Part shown: piece by piece, positions 1 through 5,486 of the stretch
How the letters are laid out: each line of letters begins with the position of its first letter
Position numbering within the stretch: position 1 is the first letter of the stretch
Assembly (NCBI GenBank): GCA_030706665.1
Contig: JAUZOB010000232.1
Coordinates: 1 to 5,486, forward strand
Origin: Bacteroidota bacterium
GTDB taxonomy: Bacteria; Bacteroidota; Bacteroidia; Bacteroidales; Prolixibacteraceae
Reading direction: 5' to 3'
Length of the DNA stretch: 5,486 bases
Program-made: the position numbers and the translations under genes
Notes under the pieces: generated by a model
Database searches by the model: none
What the model saw: only the letters and a program-made list of their open reading frames with translations
Told to the model about the DNA's origin: nothing

Positions 1-483
1 GAATTGATTTGACAAATAGGCTACGCTGCTATATCCCATTTTATCTGCGATCTCGCTGAGGGTAAGTTCATCATATACCAGTAATTCTTTTACCCGCTCA
101 ATCTTTTGATGAATGTAATATTTCTCGATGGTTATTCCTTCAATGCCTGAAAACAGAGTACTCAGGTAATTATAGTCCTTGTGCAGCTGTGTTTCAATAT
201 ATCTTGAAAAGTTGATGTCCAAAGGTTCATCGTTGTAATGCACCAGCTGAATGATCGCTGTTTTTATCTTTTCGATGACACGGCTTTGCGAGTTGTCTAT
301 CAGCTCAAATCCTAATTCATTTAATCGGTGACTTATTCCATCCATTTCTTCGGAAGAGAGGTCTGTCTCTATTTCCACTTCTCCCAGTTTTATATTTACC
401 GGAGGATGACCAAGCTTCTCAAATTCGTCTCTCACAACCATGATGCAACGGTTGCAGACCATATTCTTGATATAGATTACCAT
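1..483 (-). CDS. AraC-family transcriptional regulator with N-terminal HMA-like CxxC domain (3' end cut by window edge)
   Basis: An open frame of 161 codons runs from ATG at 483 to position 1 without a stop, so the C-terminus lies outside the window; related proteins as I recall them are about 190 residues, so roughly 30 are missing. Residues 1-64 look like a small beta-alpha-beta-beta-alpha-beta (ferredoxin-like) domain. It starts MVIYIKNMVCNRC, close to the GMxCxxC metal-binding loop of heavy-metal-associated domains, with C10 and C13 forming the CxxC. Residues 65-117 are a helical linker. From about residue 118 comes the AraC DNA-binding domain: IEKYYIHQKIERVKELL is the first helix, then LTLSEIADKMGYSS (first helix-turn-helix) and VAYLSNQF, where the sequence is cut. 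This DNA-binding domain is diagnostic. Its role as a metal- or redox-responsive regulator is inferred from the CxxC motif only, and the target genes are unknown. It lies downstream of the GH2 gene on the same strand, 99 bp away with an inverted repeat between, so it probably has its own transcript. No strong Shine-Dalgarno precedes the ATG. Confidence 0.88.
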   Translation of the reverse strand, partial: MVIYIKNMVCNRCIMVVRDEFEKLGHPPVNIKLGEVEIETDLSSEEMDGISHRLNELGFELIDNSQSRVIEKIKTAIIQLVHYNDEPLDINFSRYIETQLHKDYNYLSTLFSGIEGITIEKYYIHQKIERVKELLVYDELTLSEIADKMGYSSVAYLSNQF

Positions 484-515
484 CTTTAAATTAAGATTTT
501 GAGATTGTAAATACC

Positions 516-552
516 CAACATTCCCTTACATGAATTTGTTTAGGGAATGTTG
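516..552. repeat. 11-bp inverted repeat between the GH2 gene and the AraC-type gene (candidate terminator or operator)
   Basis: CAACATTCCCT at 516-526 pairs perfectly with AGGGAATGTTG at 542-552 around a 15-nt loop. The repeat begins 30 bp after the GH2 stop codon and ends 32 bp before the AraC-type start codon, both read on the minus strand. The position suits a transcription terminator for the GH2 gene. However, no T-run follows the stem in either direction, so it is not a classical intrinsic terminator. A dyad operator or an mRNA leader hairpin for the regulator gene would fit equally well. The perfect 11-bp stem is seen directly; its role is inferred. Confidence 0.55.
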
Positions 553-582
553 AATATTTATCGGAATTGACATGTCTTTAAT

Positions 583-3225
583 TTATTTCGACAGAGGAAC
601 AATCATTTCATTCACATTCCATCCGCTCACAGAAATCTCTGGTGTATTTTGATTGTCCTGAGGACAATACTCAACAATTACTTTCTTTTGTTCTCCCGGC
701 AGGATTGTGACATAATTGTCACTGTAGAAAGCGGGGAGTATCCGTTCATGTGTTTGCGGATTGACAAGAGAGATCCGATTAAAGAATGCGAAAGATCTTT
801 TGTCCGGATTTGATAAAACAACTTCAATTTTATCTTTCCCGATCTGTTTTGCCTCAAGTTCGATTTTTGCAGGATGTAGTTGTTGGATTCCGGAATATTG
901 TCCCTGTTCATTTGCAAACCAGTATAGATTTTCACTCAGAACTTCTTTTTTCATATTCAATAACCGTAGAGAAAGAAAAGCTCCTTTGTCTTTGGCCATC
1001 TGATCGATTAATTTCTTTGTGGAATAGTACTTCTTGCACATGGATGGGCCAATCTCAACGATCATCTGAGAGATGAGGGTATCTTTTCCGGTGGAATCAT
1101 AGGCTTTGGCAATCAACATCAAATCTTGCTTTGCTTCAAACGTATTATTTGCAATCATCACCATCCCATCAATCGGATTGTACATCACATGGAGTGGTTC
1201 ACTTCCTTTGCGGAGCCCGTATAAGCATGCATTCGGATCAAGATAATAATCGTACATCTGCCCTCGTAAAGCAGTCCATGGATTCTGAGTCTTCCAGATC
1301 ATGACTCCTGTATACCATTCCCACATGTGTGAACTAAATCCTTCGATCAGGGCCCGGTATTGGTCGTAATTCACCAATTGGGCTTTCATGCAAAAGTCTT
1401 TGATATCTTTTACGTTCCCATAAGGGGCAATCGAAGCATCATATCCGATATAACGATGATACTGCCAGACGGAATCTACTTTGTGGCCGGTTTCCGGTGA
1501 AAATTCAGGAGCAATCAGGTTCTCTTTCGGCATAAAACGTGTCAGCGATTCATAATCACCGACTCCGACTGATCCGATTTCCGAGTTAAAAGGCCACGTC
1601 CGATGTCCCCAGAATGTATTTATTTGTTGTACGCCATAGGGACCATCGCCGTTGTCCCCGATTGTATTGAGAGACATATCATCGGCATTGGAATAATTCA
1701 CAAACCATCGGGTTCCGTCCAGTTTGGGCAGAATTGAATCCTTTAAAGCATGTAATATATCTGCGGGAGGGGCGATCTCATTTCCTCCGCACCAAATTGC
1801 CAGAGAGGGGTGATTGCGGATCATTTTAATCTGATCGGATGCAGATTCAAGGAAAAGAGCATGGTCGCCTGGATAAGTCCTTCGGGTCCATTGATCTTCC
1901 AGCTTTTTGGGGTCTGTCCAGCGCCCGTTGCAGTCACCGGAGAATCCGAAATCCTGAAATACGAGCAATCCATATTTATCGCAGGCAGCGTAGAATTCAG
2001 GACGTTCAATTAAAGCCCCTCCCCATACTCTGATCAGGTTGAGGTTCATGTCGCGGTGAAAGCGAACTTCTGCATCATAGCGTTCATCTGACAATCGCAG
2101 CATGGCATCGGATATAATCCAGTTCCCGCCTTTGATAAATATTTTCTGTCCGTTTACGGCGATTTGCTTGCTATGGGTTTCCGGATTCGTGGTGGCCTGA
2201 ATTTCACGTATTCCGACTGTAACATTTTCGGCATCAGAAACGATAGTCCCATTGATTAAGAATTTCAATTGCAATGGGTAAAGATTCTGAGGACCATACC
2301 CATTGGGCCACCATAGTTTGGGTGATTTCAGTGTTAAGTCGTCAAAGTTGATCCATAGATTGGAGTGTGGGCTGAGTCGTACCTTCTTTGAAATTTTTTG
2401 ATCGGCAAGTGTATATTGAAGAATTCCATCAACTGTCGAAGAGGTCGGATTTTCAAGCGTTGCAGATACTTTGATGAGGACAGGGTCCTGAGGTCCTATC
2501 GGGTTACGGATTCCAGGTACCAGAGTAATGACATGCGGATCTTTGATTTTGACTGCCAATGTCTTTTGAAGGGTGACTTTATCCCATATCCCGGTATTTC
2601 GGTCACGGATGGGTTGAATCCAATCCCATCCTGCCACATATTGATGCGTATTATTCCGGGCGATCGTTCCGTCACCTCCCTGTCCGCCATTGGGATTTCC
2701 TACCGGATCGGGTGGCCAGACTAAAACTGCCAGTCGGTTATGTCCGTCTTTCCGAAGGAAGGTGGTGATGTTATAAGTTTGGCGCAGAAACATTCCATAA
2801 TGTGTTTGGGAATTTAGTTTATGCCCGTTCAGATAGATATCGCATCCATAGTTGACACCTCTAAAATGCAACCATATCTGCTGTCCGTTCTCCGGATATT
2901 TTTCATTGAAATCTTTAACAAACCAATAAGTGTAATGCTCTCTGCCGGTTTGATAGATATCAGGAATGTTTTTGTTGTTCATTCCATAAAATGGATCCGG
3001 AACTTTTTTATTGTTCAAAAGTGTGGTAAGGACTGTGCCAGGCACTGTGGCCGGCATCCATTTGTCCAGTGAATAAGACGGGACTGAGATATCAGTTCCT
3101 TTTTCTTTTATCGCAGAAACAGGTGAACATTTCCATCCCTGATTCAACTCTGTCTTATTCTGTGCCTGTAATGACTGTCCCCAAAGTGCTAAATAACAAG
3201 CCAGCAGTTGTAAAATAGTTTTCAT
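583..3225 (-). CDS. Secreted GH2 glycosidase, plant-type endo-beta-mannosidase / exo-beta-glucosaminidase branch
   Basis: The 880-residue protein is a multi-domain glycoside hydrolase family 2 enzyme, a retaining enzyme acting on beta-linked sugars. The chosen start (ATG 3225) opens directly with a signal peptide, MKTILQLLACYLALWGQSLQA, likely cut near A21/Q22, so it should act in the periplasm or at the cell surface. The same frame extends to an ATG at 3285, but that adds 20 residues ahead of the signal peptide. In 880-residue numbering the domains are roughly: jelly-roll sugar-binding domain 40-225 (VPGTVL 61-66, GGQGGDG 180-186, GWDWIQPIRDRNTGIWD ending at 215), Ig-like domain 230-345, TIM barrel 350-680, C-terminal Ig-like region 685-880. 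RNHPSLAIWCGGNE gives acid/base E483 (codon 1777-1779) and FNSEIGSVG gives nucleophile E549 (codon 1579-1581). VPDPFYG, the RDRNTGIWD block, SEIGSVG and KTQNPWTALRGQ resemble plant mannosylglycoprotein endo-beta-mannosidase more than LacZ or BtMan2A-type beta-mannosidases. Exo-beta-glucosaminidase shares the architecture, so the substrate stays open. No frameshift or missing catalytic residue is seen. It is divergent from the GH97 gene. Confidence 0.9.
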   Translation of the reverse strand: MKTILQLLACYLALWGQSLQAQNKTELNQGWKCSPVSAIKEKGTDISVPSYSLDKWMPATVPGTVLTTLLNNKKVPDPFYGMNNKNIPDIYQTGREHYTYWFVKDFNEKYPENGQQIWLHFRGVNYGCDIYLNGHKLNSQTHYGMFLRQTYNITTFLRKDGHNRLAVLVWPPDPVGNPNGGQGGDGTIARNNTHQYVAGWDWIQPIRDRNTGIWDKVTLQKTLAVKIKDPHVITLVPGIRNPIGPQDPVLIKVSATLENPTSSTVDGILQYTLADQKISKKVRLSPHSNLWINFDDLTLKSPKLWWPNGYGPQNLYPLQLKFLINGTIVSDAENVTVGIREIQATTNPETHSKQIAVNGQKIFIKGGNWIISDAMLRLSDERYDAEVRFHRDMNLNLIRVWGGALIERPEFYAACDKYGLLVFQDFGFSGDCNGRWTDPKKLEDQWTRRTYPGDHALFLESASDQIKMIRNHPSLAIWCGGNEIAPPADILHALKDSILPKLDGTRWFVNYSNADDMSLNTIGDNGDGPYGVQQINTFWGHRTWPFNSEIGSVGVGDYESLTRFMPKENLIAPEFSPETGHKVDSVWQYHRYIGYDASIAPYGNVKDIKDFCMKAQLVNYDQYRALIEGFSSHMWEWYTGVMIWKTQNPWTALRGQMYDYYLDPNACLYGLRKGSEPLHVMYNPIDGMVMIANNTFEAKQDLMLIAKAYDSTGKDTLISQMIVEIGPSMCKKYYSTKKLIDQMAKDKGAFLSLRLLNMKKEVLSENLYWFANEQGQYSGIQQLHPAKIELEAKQIGKDKIEVVLSNPDKRSFAFFNRISLVNPQTHERILPAFYSDNYVTILPGEQKKVIVEYCPQDNQNTPEISVSGWNVNEMIVPLSK

Positions 3226-3290
3226 GTACCCCATTGAATTTATATTTGTAGGTAAAAATATGAAATACTTTTCAGCACACCACATGACAC

Positions 3291-3306
3291 TGCGTGTATG
3301 GACGCA
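3291..3306. promoter_or_regulatory. 16-bp dyad TGCGT-N6-ACGCA, candidate operator
   Basis: Five-base arms TGCGT (3291-3295) and ACGCA (3302-3306) flank GTATGG, with a T6 run directly after (3307-3312). In this AT-rich spacer the GC-containing arms stand out. The site is 66 bp upstream of the GH2 start and about 64 bp upstream of the candidate GH97 -7 box, so one bound regulator could affect both promoters. Read on the plus strand, the hairpin plus T-run also resembles a short terminator, but no plus-strand gene lies upstream to need one. A five-base arm can arise by chance. Confidence 0.3.
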
Positions 3307-3369
3307 TTTTTTATCAAATAGGATAAAGTCCTGATTCTCTGATTATAGTTTATTTGTAATTTATTATTC

Positions 3370-3377
3370 TATGTTTG
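3370..3377 (+). promoter_or_regulatory. Candidate Bacteroidota -7 promoter element for the GH97 gene
   Basis: TATGTTTG is an exact match to TAnnTTTG, the -7 element of the Bacteroidota primary sigma factor. It lies 70 bp before the GH97 start codon, which would give a leader of roughly 60-65 nt. The only clear upstream TTTG (3353-3356) is too close, 13 bp away where about 19 is usual, so the -33 element is weak or absent. An 8-mer with two free positions is easily met by chance in AT-rich DNA, but the position is good. Confidence 0.45.
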
Positions 3378-3447
3378 GATGAGAAAGAGATAAAGTTCAA
3401 TAATTATATAATTTAGCGGGACCATAAAACACTAATCCACTAATGCC

Positions 3448-5403
3448 ATGAAAATTAATTTACTATCGGCCTTTTTAGTTCTAATTAGTATATTCTCATT
3501 TGGACAAGGTAAAAAGTATGTAATTAAATCACCGGACTCAAAAATTGAAGTCCGTGTGTCAACAGGAGCGCAAACATCTTACTCTGTTTATTTCGGAGGG
3601 AAAGAGCTTGTTGCCCCTTCTCTGATTTCCATGAAGTTTGATAACGGAATTGAAGCAGGGATTAATGCGGTAGTTTCCAAGGCAGAAAAGACAGAAGGAA
3701 AGAATACGATTATTCCTGTTGTTCGTGAAAAACATGCAACGATTGACGATCATTACAATCAGATCATTCTGTTTTGCAAAGGCAATTATAACATTGTCTT
3801 CAGAGCTTACAATGACGGAGTAGCTTATCGGTTTGCCACTACTTTCAAGAATCCCGTAAAGGTTATCTCGGAAAACGCAAACTTTGAATTTCCCAATGAT
3901 AATAAGATTTATTTCCCCAAGGAAGGAAATCTGTATAGTAGTCAGGAACGAAGATATATCTATACGGATCTCTCATCGGTTAAGAATCAGTTTTGTGTGA
4001 CTCCGGCGTTGGTAGAATCAGCAAACGGACCCAAAATATTAATTTCAGAGGCTGATTTGTATGATTATCCCGGAATGTTTCTTGAAGGAAGTGCAAATAC
4101 TTCTTATGGATTGCATGGAAAATTTGCCCCATCCCCTTCGGAAACAGAACAAACAAGTGATCGGGATGTAAGAATCAAGAAACATGCTGATTTTCTTGCT
4201 CAAACAACCGGAACCCGTCAGTATCCGTGGAGAGTAATGGTTGTTGCAGAAAAGGACGGTCAACTTGTGGAATCCGATCTTATCTATAAACTTTCCAAAC
4301 CTTTACAGATTCAGGATCCTTCATGGGTTAAACCCGGTAAAGCTGCATGGGATTGGTGGAATGCATGGAATGTCTATGGCGTTGATTTCAAATCCGGGAT
4401 CAATACCGAAACCTATAAATACTATGTGGATTTTGCTTCCAAATACGGATTGGAATATCTTGTTCTGGATGCAGGTTGGTATGATGCCAATGATCTGATG
4501 AAAGTGGTCCCTTCCTTAGATATGGAGGAATTGATCAGTTATGCCAATAAAAAGAATGTTGGCCTTTTTTTGTGGACTTCATGGAAAGCGTTGGATGATA
4601 AAATGACAGAGGCATTAGATCAATTTCAAAAATGGGGGATCAAAGGAATTAAGATAGATTACATGCAACGGGATGACCAATGGATGGTAAACTATTATTT
4701 ACGTGTTGCACAGGAAGCAGCGAAAAGACATTTGCTTGTTGATTTTCACGGAGCCTATAAACCAACCGGATTGAGAAGAGCTTATCCGAATGTTTTAAGT
4801 CATGAAGGAGTTTTGGGGCTTGAAAATGACAAGTGGTGTAACGATGCAAATCCGGAACAGGCTTTGATCCTTCCATTTACCAGAAATGTCGTAGGTCCGA
4901 TGGACTATACGCCGGGAGCCATGAGAAATGCTACAAAAGATAATTTCAGATCAATTCATTCAGCTCCAATGAGCTTGGGGACCAGATGTCAACAACTGGC
5001 AATGTATGTTGTATATATGTGCCCTTTTCAAATGCTTTCCGATAGTCCTTCAAACTATTATAGAGAACCCGAATGTATGGAATTTCTGAAGGAAGTTCCT
5101 GCTGTCTGGGACGATACAAAAGTTTTGGATGGTAAAATATCAGATTACATTATTGTTGCGCGTAAGTCAGGTGACAGGTGGTTTCTGGGAGCAATGACCG
5201 ACTGGACTGAACGGGATCTGGAACTGAACTTTGATTTCCTTGGCGAGGGTGATTATACTATTGATATGTGGAAGGATGGAGTCAATGCAAATACTCATGC
5301 TTCGGATTTCAAAAAGGTTTCTTTGACTGTAAATAAAGATTCCAGATTAAAAATTCATTTGGCATCAGGAGGTGGTATGGCTGCAATTATTCATAATAAA
5401 TAG
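3448..5403 (+). CDS. Secreted GH97 glycosidase, retaining type, probable alpha-galactosidase
   Basis: This 651-residue protein has the length and order of family GH97: signal peptide 1-20 (MKINLLSAFLVLISIFSFGQ, cut near G19/Q20), N-terminal beta-sandwich about 22-285 (KYVIKSPDSKIEV at its start, SEADLYDYPGMFLEG at 200-214), TIM barrel about 290-555 (AAWDWWNAW 299-307, YLVLDAGWY 337-345), C-terminal beta-sandwich about 560-651. GH97 has two mechanisms. SusB-type inverting alpha-glucosidases have VKTGY after barrel strand 4 and use glutamate bases. Retaining enzymes such as BtGal97b have an aspartate nucleophile in that place. Here GIKIDYMQRDDQ supplies D404 (codon 4657-4659), and E459 in GVLGLEN (codon 4822-4824) is the expected acid/base; their 55-residue spacing equals that of D415 and E470 in BtGal97b. 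E453 and E201 are likely calcium ligands. The expected reaction is removal of terminal alpha-galactose in the periplasm or at the surface, although other alpha-sugars remain possible in this branch. The start is fixed by the signal peptide; no Shine-Dalgarno is visible, which is usual in this phylum. No terminator follows, so it may be co-transcribed with the next gene. Confidence 0.93.
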   Translation: MKINLLSAFLVLISIFSFGQGKKYVIKSPDSKIEVRVSTGAQTSYSVYFGGKELVAPSLISMKFDNGIEAGINAVVSKAEKTEGKNTIIPVVREKHATIDDHYNQIILFCKGNYNIVFRAYNDGVAYRFATTFKNPVKVISENANFEFPNDNKIYFPKEGNLYSSQERRYIYTDLSSVKNQFCVTPALVESANGPKILISEADLYDYPGMFLEGSANTSYGLHGKFAPSPSETEQTSDRDVRIKKHADFLAQTTGTRQYPWRVMVVAEKDGQLVESDLIYKLSKPLQIQDPSWVKPGKAAWDWWNAWNVYGVDFKSGINTETYKYYVDFASKYGLEYLVLDAGWYDANDLMKVVPSLDMEELISYANKKNVGLFLWTSWKALDDKMTEALDQFQKWGIKGIKIDYMQRDDQWMVNYYLRVAQEAAKRHLLVDFHGAYKPTGLRRAYPNVLSHEGVLGLENDKWCNDANPEQALILPFTRNVVGPMDYTPGAMRNATKDNFRSIHSAPMSLGTRCQQLAMYVVYMCPFQMLSDSPSNYYREPECMEFLKEVPAVWDDTKVLDGKISDYIIVARKSGDRWFLGAMTDWTERDLELNFDFLGEGDYTIDMWKDGVNANTHASDFKKVSLTVNKDSRLKIHLASGGGMAAIIHNK

Positions 5404-5467
5404 CTGAATTTAATTCCCTGATTGGCTATAACTCGTTTGTTTCATTCTTACTAATTTATAGAGAAGC

Positions 5468-5486
5468 ATGAAAAATTATGAAATAC
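5468..5486 (+). CDS. Possible start of the next gene (only 6 codons in window)
   Basis: ATG at 5468 begins an open frame reading MKNYEI before the window ends; GAGAAG a few bases upstream (5461-5466) could serve as a ribosome-binding site. A second ATG at 5478 in another frame (reading MKY) is an alternative. The gap from the GH97 stop codon is 64 bp and shows no clear hairpin or strong promoter, which suits co-transcription with the GH97 gene. Nothing can be said about the product. Confidence 0.4.

Larger units (their letters stand above)
3226..3447. promoter_or_regulatory. Divergent control region between the GH2 and GH97 genes
   Basis: This 222-bp AT-rich stretch has no convincing gene and must carry the promoters of both flanking glycosidase genes. 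It holds a TGCGT-N6-ACGCA dyad (3291-3306), a perfect TAnnTTTG box for the plus strand (3370-3377), and an AT-only perfect palindrome AATTATATAATT (3402-3413). A second plus-strand TAnnTTTG match, TATATTTG at 3241-3248, is about 200 bp from the GH97 start and is probably chance. For the minus-strand GH2 gene the best match is only partial: TATTTTTA, read on the minus strand across 3253-3260, about 28 nt before the start codon. A GGGG run at 3229-3232 lies just ahead of the GH2 start and may act as a weak ribosome-binding site. Confidence 0.6.

Noticed and set aside
678..3072. Many open frames of 62-108 codons on both strands inside the GH2 gene
   Set aside because: They lie within a strong, motif-verified coding frame and show no recognisable domain, signal peptide or independent start signals; they are shadows of the real gene.
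3166..3225. GH2 protein as a lipoprotein via the LLAC sequence at residues 7-10
   Set aside because: The cysteine comes after only six or so hydrophobic residues and the hydrophobic stretch continues beyond it, so a standard signal peptide cut near A21 is more likely.
3241..3248. TATATTTG as a plus-strand promoter box
   Set aside because: It matches TAnnTTTG but is about 200 bp from the GH97 start, with no properly spaced -33 element; the box at 3370-3377 is better placed.
3402..3413. AATTATATAATT perfect palindrome as an operator
   Set aside because: It is made only of A and T in an AT-rich leader, where such palindromes are common by chance; noted in the control region entry but not called as a site.
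3559..4876. Open frames of 64-85 codons overlapping the GH97 gene
   Set aside because: They are contained in a verified GH97 frame, and their translations have low-complexity or atypical composition without motifs.
5404..5467. Terminator after the GH97 gene
   Set aside because: I could find no stem of useful length followed by a T-run in this 64-bp gap.

Overview
The window looks like a carbohydrate-utilisation segment from a Bacteroidota genome (Bacteroidia/Sphingobacteriia type). Three things suggest this. GH97 enzymes are most abundant in that phylum. Shine-Dalgarno sequences are weak or absent before the genes. A perfect TAnnTTTG box, the -7 element of Bacteroidota promoters, lies before the plus-strand gene. 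No rRNA, tRNA, CRISPR array, insertion sequence or phage feature is visible.

Layout from left to right. Positions 1-483 (minus strand) hold most of an AraC-type regulator whose C-terminus runs off the left edge. It carries an unusual N-terminal CxxC domain resembling heavy-metal-associated (HMA) domains. Positions 484-582 are intergenic and contain an 11-bp-stem inverted repeat. Positions 583-3225 (minus strand) encode a secreted GH2 glycosidase of the plant-type endo-beta-mannosidase / exo-beta-glucosaminidase branch. Positions 3226-3447 form a divergent intergenic region with a small palindrome and a probable promoter for the plus-strand gene. Positions 3448-5403 (plus strand) encode a secreted GH97 enzyme of the retaining, alpha-galactosidase-like type. 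A probable next gene on the plus strand starts at about 5468 and leaves the window at once.

How the genes may work together (inference): two exported exo-acting glycosidases are transcribed away from a shared 222-bp control region. One probably cleaves a beta-linked mannose or glucosamine bond and the other an alpha-galactosyl bond. A galactose-capped mannan or a glycoprotein N-glycan would be a plausible shared substrate, but no SusC/SusD pair, transporter or sulfatase is in view to confirm a polysaccharide utilisation locus. The AraC-type regulator is not an obvious part of the sugar system. Its N-terminal domain suggests a metal or redox input, and it may simply be a neighbour. I see no clearly new system. 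The most unusual items are the CxxC-AraC fusion and the close match of the GH2 protein to the plant N-glycan endo-beta-mannosidase signature.
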